This document shows positions 1 through 7,359 of a DNA stretch of 25,776 bases, piece by piece. The notes under the pieces were generated by a model, which saw nothing but the letters and a program-made list of their open reading frames with translations, had not been told where the DNA came from and ran no database searches. The translations under genes were made by a program, and so were the position numbers. The number at the start of each line of letters is the position of its first letter. Position 1 is the stretch's first letter. Source of the DNA: an uncultured Bacteroidales bacterium (GTDB lineage: Bacteria; Bacteroidota; Bacteroidia; Bacteroidales; UBA3663); assembly GCA_937899265.1 (NCBI GenBank), contig CALBPV010000063.1, positions 1 through 25,776 of the forward strand. The letters are read 5' to 3'.

Positions 1-776
1 TCGGAGAACATGAAGAGTTCCATCTCCTTGCCTATCTTGCGATGGTCGCGTTTCTTGGCTTCCTCAATCATGACGAGATACTCGTCGAGGAGTTTCTTCT
101 TGGGGAAGGTGATGCCGTAGATGCGCGTCATCTGTTCGCGCTTGGCATCGCCGCGCCAGAAGGCGCCTGCCACATTGGTTATCTTGACGGCCTTGATGAT
201 GCCGGTCGAGGGAATATGGGGACCGCGGCAGAGGTCGGTGAATTTGCCCTGGGTATAGGTGGAAATGGTGCCGTCCTCCAGGTCTTGGTCGATGTGCTCG
301 CATTTGTAGGTCTGTCCGGCAGCTTTGAATTCGGACAAAGCGTCGGCCTTGGAAACCTCGCGGCGAATCAGCTTCTCGTCATTGCGGGCAAGCTCCAGCA
401 TTTTGGCTTCGATCTTGGGAAAATCGTTCTCCGAGAGAGACACTCCGTTGGCGGGCATCACGTCGTAGAAGAATCCGTTTTCGACAGCAGGGCCGAACCC
501 GAACTGAATGCCGGGATAGAGTTCCTGAAGGGCTTCAGCCAAAAGGTGGGCCGAGGTGTGCCAGAAGGCGTGCTTGCCCTCGTCGCTGTCCCACTTGAAA
601 AGTTCAATCCTGGAGTCGGCTTCGATGGGACGCGTGAGGTCCCACATTTCGTCGTTCACTTTGGCCACAAGCACATCCTGTGCGAGGCGCGGGCTGATTG
701 ACTCGGCCACTGCGTAGGGCGTCACACCGCCCTCGAATTCCTTGACACTCTGGTCAGGAAAGGTGATTTTAATCAT
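1..776 (-). CDS. thrS: Threonyl-tRNA synthetase, N-terminal part (3' end outside window)
   Basis: Charges tRNA-Thr with threonine in the cytoplasm. The 258 visible codons read from the ATG at 776 down to the window edge without a stop. Residues 1-62 form a TGS domain, and the following editing (SAD) domain is complete: H73 and H77 in the HTSAH motif and C183 and H187 in CRGPH, the Zn-binding set that hydrolyses Ser-tRNA-Thr in this family. The class II catalytic core and anticodon-binding domain would lie beyond position 1. The ATG is chosen because family N-termini begin this way (MIKITFPD) and because a short upstream ORF ends on it in an ATGA overlap. A promoter and a leader of about 90 nt lie upstream. 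The gene is divergent from pyrB. Identity is secure; only completeness is uncertain. Confidence 0.96.
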   Translation of the reverse strand, partial: MIKITFPDQSVKEFEGGVTPYAVAESISPRLAQDVLVAKVNDEMWDLTRPIEADSRIELFKWDSDEGKHAFWHTSAHLLAEALQELYPGIQFGFGPAVENGFFYDVMPANGVSLSENDFPKIEAKMLELARNDEKLIRREVSKADALSEFKAAGQTYKCEHIDQDLEDGTISTYTQGKFTDLCRGPHIPSTGIIKAVKITNVAGAFWRGDAKREQMTRIYGITFPKKKLLDEYLVMIEEAKKRDHRKIGKEMELFMFS

Positions 777-820
777 TGAATTACAACTTTCAATTGAGTT
801 TGTTTATAAAATGCAGTCAT
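773..820 (-). CDS. Possible 15-aa leader ORF translationally coupled to thrS
   Basis: Reading the minus strand from the ATG at 820-818 gives MTAFYKQTQLKVVIQ and then TGA at 775-773. This stop overlaps the thrS start in the sequence ATGA. An extended Shine-Dalgarno sequence (AAGGAGGTGA, 829-838) precedes the ATG, which is notable because other genes here show no such site. The peptide has only two Thr codons, so it is not a classical attenuation peptide. Inference: it may serve to load ribosomes and pass them to thrS by reinitiation. It could also be a chance ORF in the leader. No homologue is known to me. Confidence 0.4.
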   Translation of the reverse strand: MTAFYKQTQLKVVIQ

Positions 821-828
821 GTCTCGTG

Positions 829-838
829 TCACCTCCTT
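829..838 (-). promoter_or_regulatory. Strong Shine-Dalgarno sequence in thrS leader
   Basis: The minus strand reads AAGGAGGTGA, a ten-base complement to the usual 16S rRNA 3' tail, with 8 nt to the ATG at 820. It lies about 50 nt from the thrS ATG, too far to serve that start directly, so it points to translation of the short leader ORF or to a regulatory role. Confidence 0.55.
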
Positions 839-871
839 ACAACAGGGGAAAAATTGACAAAAAAGACGGCG

Positions 872-879
872 CAAAGATA
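872..879 (-). promoter_or_regulatory. Bacteroidota -7 promoter element for thrS
   Basis: The minus strand reads TATCTTTG, matching the TAnnTTTG -7 element used by the primary sigma factor of this phylum. Transcription would begin near 866, leaving a leader of about 90 nt before thrS. No clear -33 TTTG was assigned. Confidence 0.65.
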
Positions 880-974
880 CTATATTTTTTTCACATATCG
901 ACATAAAATGCCAAAAAAATCAAAAAAAACGCATTTTTCCTGCCGAATACCGGCATTATTTCAACAAAAAAGCG

Positions 975-982
975 TATCTTTG
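975..982 (+). promoter_or_regulatory. Bacteroidota -7 promoter element for pyrBI
   Basis: TATCTTTG matches TAnnTTTG and lies 18 nt before the pyrB ATG, so the 5' leader is only about a dozen bases. That leaves no room for the long UTP-sensitive attenuator leader known from enterobacterial pyrBI. Confidence 0.7.
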
Positions 983-1000
983 GCACGATATTTGAGTTAT

Positions 1001-1921
1001 ATGGACCATAATTTCATTTCCATTTCCGATTTGACAAAGGAGGATATCCTTTCCCTCCTGCAGGATGCAGCCTACTTTGAGGAGCATCCCAATTCCCGCC
1101 TTTTGGAAGGCAAAGTCGTGGCCACTCTCTTCTTCGAGCCCTCCACCCGCACACGTCTCAGTTTCGAAACCGCAAGCAACCGGTTGGGTGCCCGTGTGAT
1201 AGGATTCAGCGACCCGGCCTCGTCATCGACCTCCAAGGGCGAAACGCTCAAGGATACCATCAAGATGGTCTCCAACTATGCCGACGTGATTGTGATGCGA
1301 CATTTCCTCGAAGGAGCCGCACGCTACGCTTCCGAAGTGACCGATGTGCCCGTCATCAATGCCGGCGACGGAGCCAACCAGCATCCCTCGCAGACGCTCC
1401 TCGACCTCTACAGCATCTGGAAGACGCAAGGTACGCTCGACAACCTCGACATCACGATGGTGGGGGACCTCAAATACGGACGCACAGTCCACAGTCTCGT
1501 GCAGGCTATGTCGTTCTTCTCCCCCACATTCCATTTCGTAGCGCCTGCCCTGCTCCGCATGCCCAACGGCTACCGCGACTTCTGCCGCCGTCACAATTTG
1601 ACCTTCGACGAACAGGAAGAATTCACCGAGAGAACCATCGACAGCACCGACATTCTCTACATGACCCGCATCCAGCGCGAGAGATTCAGCGACCCGAGAG
1701 AATATGAGCAGGTCAAGAATGTCTATTGCCTCAAGAACTCCATGCTGGAAGGCTCCAAGCCCAACCTCCGCGTGCTCCATCCTCTCCCCCGCGTGAACGA
1801 AATAGCCTACGATGTAGATGACAATCCCAAGGCATACTATTTCCAACAGGCTCAAAACGGACTCTACGCCCGTCAAGCCATCATCTGCCGGATGCTCGAC
1901 ATTCCTGTGGGACAAAAATAA
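1001..1921 (+). CDS. pyrB: Aspartate carbamoyltransferase catalytic subunit
   Basis: Condenses carbamoyl phosphate with L-aspartate, the committed step of de novo pyrimidine synthesis. The 306-aa product has the family length. It shows the carbamoyl-phosphate loop STRTR at residues 48-52, the HPSQTLLDLY segment in the middle, and HPLPRVNEI near the C-terminus. The open frame continues upstream to 776, but the ATG at 1001 is chosen because MDHNFISISDL matches family N-termini and the promoter at 975-982 lies inside the longer frame. pyrI follows after 16 nt, as expected for the catalytic and regulatory subunits of a class B ATCase. Identity is certain. Confidence 0.97.
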   Translation: MDHNFISISDLTKEDILSLLQDAAYFEEHPNSRLLEGKVVATLFFEPSTRTRLSFETASNRLGARVIGFSDPASSSTSKGETLKDTIKMVSNYADVIVMRHFLEGAARYASEVTDVPVINAGDGANQHPSQTLLDLYSIWKTQGTLDNLDITMVGDLKYGRTVHSLVQAMSFFSPTFHFVAPALLRMPNGYRDFCRRHNLTFDEQEEFTERTIDSTDILYMTRIQRERFSDPREYEQVKNVYCLKNSMLEGSKPNLRVLHPLPRVNEIAYDVDDNPKAYYFQQAQNGLYARQAIICRMLDIPVGQK

Positions 1922-1937
1922 CGAAACAACGACACTC

Positions 1938-2396
1938 ATGAGCGACAAGAAAGAATTAGAGGTTTCCGCCATCGAAAACGGAACCGTCATCGACCATATT
2001 CCCGCCGAAGTCACCTTCAAAATTGTGGAGATTCTCGGTCTTTACGACTGCAACAGCGCCATCACCATCGGCAACAACCTCGACAGCGAGACGCTGGGCA
2101 AGAAAGGCATCATCAAAGTGGCCGACCGCTTCTTCCCCGACGAGGTGGTCAACCGTCTGGCTGTGATTGCCCCCAACGCAACACTCAACACCATCCGCAA
2201 CTATCAGATTGTGGAGAAGAAATTCGTCCAGTTCCCCAAAATCATACGCGGTGTCGTCAAATGCACCAATCCCAAGTGCATCACCAACCACCAGCCCGTT
2301 CAAACCAAGATGGAAGTGTTCGACAGCGAGTTGAAATCGCTGCGCTGCTGCTATTGCGAACGGGTGATGAAACACGACGAAATCGAACTGATGTAA
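1938..2396 (+). CDS. pyrI: Aspartate carbamoyltransferase regulatory subunit
   Basis: Nucleotide-binding regulatory chain that assembles with PyrB and mediates allosteric control by CTP and ATP. The 152-aa product matches the family in length. The N-terminal allosteric domain includes the GLYDCNSAITIGNNL segment. The C-terminal zinc domain carries four ligands, C109, C114, C137 and C140; an extra C138 makes the second pair read CCYC. The gene starts 16 nt after pyrB and is clearly in the same operon; a hairpin terminator follows about 33 nt after the stop. No oddity other than the extra cysteine was seen. Confidence 0.96.
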   Translation: MSDKKELEVSAIENGTVIDHIPAEVTFKIVEILGLYDCNSAITIGNNLDSETLGKKGIIKVADRFFPDEVVNRLAVIAPNATLNTIRNYQIVEKKFVQFPKIIRGVVKCTNPKCITNHQPVQTKMEVFDSELKSLRCCYCERVMKHDEIELM

Positions 2397-2428
2397 GCGG
2401 CGGTACCGAATGCCGCACAGACAACAAG

Positions 2429-2462
2429 CCCCGACAGCCGCAATCCGCAGTGTCGGGGTTTT
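2429..2462 (+). terminator. Rho-independent terminator after pyrBI
   Basis: CCCCGACA (2429-2436) pairs perfectly with TGTCGGGG (2451-2458) and is followed by four T residues. It lies between the convergent pyrI and feo genes. Read on the minus strand the hairpin has no T run, so it mainly serves the plus strand. Confidence 0.8.
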
Positions 2463-2492
2463 ACAGTTTCAGAAAGTGTGTAAACGTCCGAA

Positions 2493-2621
2493 TCAGTGAC
2501 AGCTGCCGCAATTGCCGTCACATCCGTCGCCGGAGGGATGATCCTGCCTGAATCTCCAGACCAGAATAAGCACCACAAGCAAAATTACGGCACTAAGCGC
2601 CAACCAAGACTGCCAATTCAT
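2493..2621 (-). CDS. FeoB-associated Cys-rich single-pass membrane peptide (42 aa)
   Basis: The ATG at 2621 opens a 42-codon frame that starts inside the last 29 bases of feoAB and ends at TGA 2493-2495. Residues 2-22 form one hydrophobic segment (AVILLVVLILVW at its core), followed by a short basic and acidic stretch and a Cys-rich tail, CDGNCGSCH. This architecture, size and position match the small FeoB-associated Cys-rich membrane proteins annotated next to feoB in many Bacteroidota. The role of that family is unknown; metal binding or redox handling of iron at the FeoB exit is a reasonable inference. The overlap indicates translational coupling with feoAB. Confidence 0.82.
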   Translation of the reverse strand: MNWQSWLALSAVILLVVLILVWRFRQDHPSGDGCDGNCGSCH

Positions 2622-4977
2622 AGACCAGGAAAGAAACAATCCACGCGATGGTGCACTGCAGGAGAATGATGCCGAGCATCGACTTTGTGCCGAGCTCGCG
2701 CTTCACCGAGGCCATTGCAGCCACACAGGGCGTATAGAGTAAACAAAACACCAGAAACGAAAATACCGATGCCGTCGAGAGGAGCGCCGTAATGTCAAAA
2801 TTGCCGTAGAGCACTTCGAGTGTGGAGACCACGCTCTCTTTGGCCATGAAGCCGCTCACGAGCGCTGTAGCCATACGCCAGTCGCCAAAGCCCAGCGGAT
2901 GGAATATCGGAGCAATATGACCCGAAATGACGGCCAGCATCGAACGGCTTTGGTCTTCGGTCACATTGAAACGGAAATCGAAGGTCTGGAGAAACCAAAT
3001 CACGATAGTGGCCAGGAAGATGACCGTGAAGGCCCGCTCGAGGAAATCCCTCGCCTTGTCCCACAGCAGACGCAGCGTGTTTCTGGCTCCCGGCATGCGG
3101 TAGTTGGGCAATTCCATTACAAAGGGAACAGGCTCGCCCTTGAAGAGCGTCGTCTTGCTGCAGAGCGCAAACATAATCCCCACTATTATACCTATTATAT
3201 ATAAGGAGAGCATCACCAGCCAGGCCTGTTCCGGGAAAAAGGCTGCACAGAAGAAAGCATAGATAGGCAATTTGGCTGTACACGACATGAAGGGAACCAT
3301 CAGGATGGTCAGTTTTCGGTCGCGTTCCGAAGGCAACGTACGTGTGGCCATCACCGCAGGCACCGAACAGCCGAAACCTATCAGCATGGGCACTATACTG
3401 CGTCCCGAAAGTCCGATTTTTCTCAGGAAGGAATCCATCACAAAGGCAACTCGGGCCATATAACCCGAATCTTCCAGCATCGAGAGGAAGAAGAAGAGCG
3501 TCACAATCAGCGGAACAAACGAAGCCACTGTGCCGCAACCGGCCAAAACGCCGTCCACGATGAGCGAACGGACCACATCGTTCACCTGCCATTCGCTCAA
3601 CTTCTCGCCGAACCAGGCATTGAAATTTCCTATCCATTCGTCCAACAAATCCTGCAACGGTGTACCTATCACAAAGAACGTCAGCCAGAAGACCAGTGCC
3701 ATAATGGCCACAAAGGCCGGAACGGCCGTCCATTTGCCCGTCAGGATGCTGTCGATGCGTTCGGAACGCACACGCTGGAGCGACACTTCGGGCTTGACCA
3801 CACACTTCGCCACGAGCTTCCCGATGAAGGAGAAACGCATGTCGGCAATGGCAGCCGCACGGTCGAGACCACGTTCTTTCTCCATTTGGAGGATAAGATG
3901 TTCGACGGTATCCCGTTCGTTTTGGTCCAAGTGGAGCTGTGCTTCGATGTCGCTGTCGCCCTCGATGAGTTTGCTGGCGGCAAAACGCAGGGGAATACGG
4001 TATTTCTGGGCGTGATCTTCGATGAGATGCATCACAGCATGGATGCAGCGGTGGACGGCACCTCCGTGATCGTCTTTGCTGCAGAAATCCTGCCGCAGAG
4101 GCGGCTCCTGATATTTGGCCACATGGACAGCGTGTTCCACAAGTTCTTCGATACCTTCGCCGCTTTTGGCCGAACAGGGCACACAGGGAACACCCAGCAG
4201 GCGCTCCATTTCGTTGACATAGACCGCACCCTCGTTGGCCGTCAGTTCATCGACAAAATTCAAGGCCAACACCATCGGCACATCGAGTTCCATGAGCTGG
4301 AGCGTCAGGTAGAGATTGCGTTCGATATTGGTGGCATCGACGATGTTGATGATGGCTTTGGGATGGGACCCCAATATGAAACGTCTCGACACCAGCTCTT
4401 CGCTCGAATAGGGAGACAGACTGTAGATGCCGGGCAGGTCGGTCACACGGGTGTGGTGTCGGTTCAGTATCGGACCGCTCTTCTGTTCGACTGTCACTCC
4501 GGGGAAGTTACCCACGTGCTGGTTGGCTCCCGTCAGCTGGTTGAAAAGCGTCGTTTTGCCGGTATTCTGGTTGCCTGCCAGTGCAAATGTCAGCCATGTG
4601 CTGTCGGGCAGCGGATGTTCGTGTTCTTTGTCGTGATATTTTCCGCCTTCGCCCAAGCCCGGGTGTTTCGCCTCAAACTCGGGTTCTATCCCAGAGTTCC
4701 GTTCACGGGGTTGACGGGACGCAGCGGATTTTTTATCCGTCTTCCTCACCTCAATGCGGGCGGCATCCTCCAGACGCAAAGAGAGTTCATAGCCGTGAAT
4801 CTCTATCACCATCGGGTCGCCCAGCGGTGCATATTTGATGATTTTCACCTCTGCTTCCGGCAAAAGTCCCATATCGAGAAAATGCTGACGCAACGCGCCC
4901 TCTCCCCCTACCCGGGTGATAACGGCCCGTTCGCCTCTCGGAAGTGTACGAAGTGTCAAAATCTCTTGATGGTCCAT
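2593..4977 (-). CDS. feoB: Ferrous iron transporter, FeoA-FeoB fusion
   Basis: Takes up Fe(II) across the inner membrane under GTP control. Residues 1-78 are a FeoA SH3-like domain (LRQHFLDMGLLPEAEV), followed by a charged linker to about 125. The FeoB G domain has G1 GNQNTGKT at 135-142, the NFPGVTVE switch region, G3 DLPG at 180-183 and G4 NFVD at 240-243, with helical insertion to about 400. The remainder is the polytopic membrane part with two Gate motifs, including GLSGRSIVPMLIGFGCSVPA and a C-terminal LYTPCVAA segment. At 794 aa it is the usual length of the Bacteroidota fusion. It has its own promoter behind pdxK and overlaps the small Cys-rich peptide gene by 29 nt. Confidence 0.96.
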   Translation of the reverse strand: MDHQEILTLRTLPRGERAVITRVGGEGALRQHFLDMGLLPEAEVKIIKYAPLGDPMVIEIHGYELSLRLEDAARIEVRKTDKKSAASRQPRERNSGIEPEFEAKHPGLGEGGKYHDKEHEHPLPDSTWLTFALAGNQNTGKTTLFNQLTGANQHVGNFPGVTVEQKSGPILNRHHTRVTDLPGIYSLSPYSSEELVSRRFILGSHPKAIINIVDATNIERNLYLTLQLMELDVPMVLALNFVDELTANEGAVYVNEMERLLGVPCVPCSAKSGEGIEELVEHAVHVAKYQEPPLRQDFCSKDDHGGAVHRCIHAVMHLIEDHAQKYRIPLRFAASKLIEGDSDIEAQLHLDQNERDTVEHLILQMEKERGLDRAAAIADMRFSFIGKLVAKCVVKPEVSLQRVRSERIDSILTGKWTAVPAFVAIMALVFWLTFFVIGTPLQDLLDEWIGNFNAWFGEKLSEWQVNDVVRSLIVDGVLAGCGTVASFVPLIVTLFFFLSMLEDSGYMARVAFVMDSFLRKIGLSGRSIVPMLIGFGCSVPAVMATRTLPSERDRKLTILMVPFMSCTAKLPIYAFFCAAFFPEQAWLVMLSLYIIGIIVGIMFALCSKTTLFKGEPVPFVMELPNYRMPGARNTLRLLWDKARDFLERAFTVIFLATIVIWFLQTFDFRFNVTEDQSRSMLAVISGHIAPIFHPLGFGDWRMATALVSGFMAKESVVSTLEVLYGNFDITALLSTASVFSFLVFCLLYTPCVAAMASVKRELGTKSMLGIILLQCTIAWIVSFLVYELAVLVGA

Positions 4978-4998
4978 TTATTTGCCCTTTATCGGCTG

Positions 4999-5029
4999 CA
5001 AAGATAGGCCGTTTTTTCCGGATTTGCAA
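4999..5029 (-). promoter_or_regulatory. Promoter of the feo operon
   Basis: The minus strand carries TATCTTTG (5006-4999) as the TAnnTTTG -7 element and TTG (5029-5027) as the -33 element, separated by 20 bases. This is close to the Bacteroidota consensus spacing. Transcription would start near 4993, about 15 nt before the feoAB ATG. Confidence 0.75.
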
Positions 5030-5046
5030 TACCCAAAATTGGGTAT
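5029..5046. promoter_or_regulatory. 18-bp palindrome, candidate operator of feoAB
   Basis: ATACCCAA-AA-TTGGGTAT is a perfect inverted repeat with 8-bp arms and a 2-bp centre. It abuts and overlaps the -33 element of the feo promoter. There is no T run on the minus strand, so it is not a convincing terminator for pdxK. Inference: a dimeric, perhaps iron-responsive, repressor binds here. The sequence does not match a Fur or DtxR box that I recognise. Confidence 0.45.
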
Positions 5047-5073
5047 CCTCCGTTTTATATGTGTTCCCGCAGC

Positions 5074-5901
5074 TCAGACACCCTTTGTGAGACGGGGCAA
5101 CACCAACTCGAAATCCACGCCGTTGGTCGTGGGTTCGTTGCTTTTGGAAGTCTCCTCGAGACATTGTGCCACAAATCTCGATGCCCTCTTCACGCTTCGC
5201 GCAAAGGGCACCCCGTTCACGACATCTGCACCGATGACGGCAGCAAACACATCGCCTGTACCGCTACGCATCTGATTTATCAAGTGCTGGCGCTGCATAG
5301 TCAGCCTTTCTCCGTGAGGATAGACGGCGTTGCCTATCCAATTCTCGCCCACGCGAATGCCGGTGATAACCAAATCTTTGGCTCCGAGGTCACGGAGTTT
5401 GGCCGCTATTTCGTCCAGCTCCGAACGTTTCCACACCTGCTGATAGGGCGTGCCCGTCAGAAGGCAGGCTTCGGTGATATTGGGTGTCAGGATGTCGGCA
5501 TAGGCCACCAGCCGCTTCAGCTCTTTGGCCAGTCGCGGATTGATGGTGGGATAGAAATGACCGTTGTCTCCCATCACGGGATCCACCACATAGCGTGTTC
5601 CCCGCTTGTGGAACGAACGGAAGAAATCTTCCACGATTCCGATTTGTCTCGCCGAGCCGAGAAATCCCGACATGATGGCATCAAATCTCAGGTCGAGTTT
5701 CTTCCATTCCGCTATATAGGCCGGCATGTTGCGTGTCTCGTCTTCATGCCAGAAGGAGGCGAAACCCGTGTGGTTGGAGAAAATGGCCGTAGGCAAAGCG
5801 CAGCCCTGCACCCCAAGGTGACTCACGATGGGGAGAATCACGGAGATGGAACAGCGTCCGAACCCCGAGAAATCGTTGATGATGGCTATTTTTTTAGACA
5901 T
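5074..5901 (-). CDS. pdxK: Pyridoxal/pyridoxamine kinase (PfkB-type)
   Basis: ATP-dependent phosphorylation of the 5' hydroxyl of pyridoxal, pyridoxamine or pyridoxine in the vitamin B6 salvage pathway. The 275-aa product opens with the family start KKIAIINDFSGFGRCS. It has VVDPVMGDNG, typical of pyridoxal kinases rather than ThiD, and the anion-hole and catalytic motif SGTGDVFAA near residue 225, where the Asp is the general base. It starts 21 nt after the sugar transferase stop and so probably shares its transcript, although the pathways are unrelated. PdxK and PdxY cannot be separated from sequence alone. Confidence 0.88.
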   Translation of the reverse strand: MSKKIAIINDFSGFGRCSISVILPIVSHLGVQGCALPTAIFSNHTGFASFWHEDETRNMPAYIAEWKKLDLRFDAIMSGFLGSARQIGIVEDFFRSFHKRGTRYVVDPVMGDNGHFYPTINPRLAKELKRLVAYADILTPNITEACLLTGTPYQQVWKRSELDEIAAKLRDLGAKDLVITGIRVGENWIGNAVYPHGERLTMQRQHLINQMRSGTGDVFAAVIGADVVNGVPFARSVKRASRFVAQCLEETSKSNEPTTNGVDFELVLPRLTKGV

Positions 5902-5922
5902 TCCGGCTGTAATGATAGTGTT

Positions 5923-7332
5923 TTAATAGGCCTGTTTGTCGCCGACAAGAGCATTCCAGACAGTGAGGAGTATGATGCGGATGTCGAGCCAAATGGTCCA
6001 ATTCTCGATGTACCAAATGTCCTTCTGGATGCGGTCTTCCATCTGCCAGAGCTCTTTGGTTTCGCCGCGTGCTCCGTTCACTTGGGCCCAACCTGTGATG
6101 CCGGGCTTCACCCAGTGGCGCACCATATATTTGTCAATCAGCTCGCTGTACTCCCGAGTGTGTTTCACCATGTGGGGACGCGGCCCGACCACCGACATCT
6201 CGCCCTTGATGACGTTGATGAACTGCGGCAGTTCGTCGATGGAGCTCTTTCTTAGGAAGTTGCCCCAAGGTGTCTTGCGGGGATCGTCTTTGGTGGCCTG
6301 AACATTGTCGGCATCGGTATTCACCTTCATGGAACGGAATTTATAGCAGTAGAATTCTTCGCCGTTGAGACCGTTGCGTTTCTGTTTGAAGAACACAGGG
6401 CCGGGACTCGTCAGCTTCGTAACAATGGCCACTACAGGATAAATCAGCAGCCAGAAGGGAATCATCACCAATCCGGAGAAAACGATGTCGAAGACACGTT
6501 TGATGATGCGGTTGGTGAGCGACGAGAAGGGGTCCTCGCGAATGGAGAGCACAGGAATCTCCCCCACAAGCTCAAGCTGCATGGTTCGTTTGAGATAATT
6601 GCGGACGTTGGGAACCGAGAAGAATCTCACGAAATTGTGCTCACACCAGTTGATGATGGGACGGATGTCGTTGGCCATCGCCGAGGGAAGTGCGCAATAG
6701 AGTTGCTCGACATTGTGGGTCTCCATATAGGCCAGACATTCGGAAACCTTGCCCAAATAGCAGAACTTCTCCGGGAACCCTTGCACCGGAACCTCCGAAA
6801 AATAACCCAGCACCCGATAGCCGTAGAAGGGATTCTCCATCTCTTGATAGAGCTCCAGAATATTGTCGGAAGCTCCCACAAAGACAACGTGATGTACGTT
6901 GTGACCTTCGGAACGGAACAGACGGATGACATAGCGCGCCAAATAACGCACGGACACCAGTACAATCCAAATCGTGAACCACATAGCCACAAAACGCATG
7001 GGCAGAATCAGCGCATTCTGTCCCCTCAGGGCTATGAAAAACACATTGATGAGCACCATGATGAGCACCAGCACGGAGACGCTGCGCACAATGGATCCTT
7101 GACGAGAAGAACGGTAGAAAAAGGTGATGGGACGGAAGAAAGACCCTACTGCATAGCTCATTGCCATGAGCAAGAACAGGTTGGTGAACATCGGCGAGGT
7201 GTCGTACCAACTGTGACTTCCGGGCGAGATGGCCCGATAGTAATAGGCTGTGAAGACAACAGACACCAATACCATCTCGACAAAATACATGCCGAGACGA
7301 AGCAAACCGGGAACACCTGTTGCGTTTCTCAT
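5923..7332 (-). CDS. Undecaprenyl-phosphate sugar-1-phosphate transferase (WcaJ/WbaP-like)
   Basis: Transfers a sugar-1-phosphate from a nucleotide sugar to undecaprenyl phosphate, starting a surface polysaccharide repeat unit at the inner membrane. From the ATG at 7332 it is 469 aa. Four hydrophobic segments in the first 140 residues are followed by a nucleotide-binding-like domain (HHVVFVGASDN). A membrane re-entrant helix (VFDIVFSGLVMIPFWLL) then leads to the catalytic domain with KFRSM, RKSSIDELPQ, VVGPRP and KPGITGWAQVNGARGET. This is the polyisoprenyl phosphotransferase family; glucose-1-phosphate is a likely but unproven substrate. A TTG at 7357-7359, right after the thyA stop, would add nine residues, but the ATG is preferred. 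No glycosyltransferase cluster is nearby, so it is an orphan initiator. Confidence 0.9.
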   Translation of the reverse strand: MRNATGVPGLLRLGMYFVEMVLVSVVFTAYYYRAISPGSHSWYDTSPMFTNLFLLMAMSYAVGSFFRPITFFYRSSRQGSIVRSVSVLVLIMVLINVFFIALRGQNALILPMRFVAMWFTIWIVLVSVRYLARYVIRLFRSEGHNVHHVVFVGASDNILELYQEMENPFYGYRVLGYFSEVPVQGFPEKFCYLGKVSECLAYMETHNVEQLYCALPSAMANDIRPIINWCEHNFVRFFSVPNVRNYLKRTMQLELVGEIPVLSIREDPFSSLTNRIIKRVFDIVFSGLVMIPFWLLIYPVVAIVTKLTSPGPVFFKQKRNGLNGEEFYCYKFRSMKVNTDADNVQATKDDPRKTPWGNFLRKSSIDELPQFINVIKGEMSVVGPRPHMVKHTREYSELIDKYMVRHWVKPGITGWAQVNGARGETKELWQMEDRIQKDIWYIENWTIWLDIRIILLTVWNALVGDKQAY

Positions 7333-7359
7333 ATCGGAATTGCTTGCTTGTAAATTCAA

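Noticed and set aside
776..1000. N-terminal extension of pyrB from an earlier start
   Set aside because: It has no ATCase similarity, is AT-rich, and contains the pyrB promoter and the thrS promoter and leader.
1938..2462. Attenuator-type control of pyrBI
   Set aside because: The promoter lies 18 nt before pyrB, leaving no leader peptide or attenuator hairpin.
3886..5007. 373-codon plus-strand ORF antisense to feoAB
   Set aside because: It covers the conserved G domain of FeoB in reverse and runs over the feo promoter.
5059..6255. 398-codon plus-strand ORF antisense to pdxK and the sugar transferase
   Set aside because: It spans two well-identified genes on the other strand and has no recognisable motifs; long antisense frames arise from the codon bias here.
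7333..7359. TTG start adding nine residues to the sugar transferase
   Set aside because: It directly abuts the thyA stop, but the extra residues are polar with no family support; the ATG at 7332 is more likely, though coupling to thyA cannot be ruled out.
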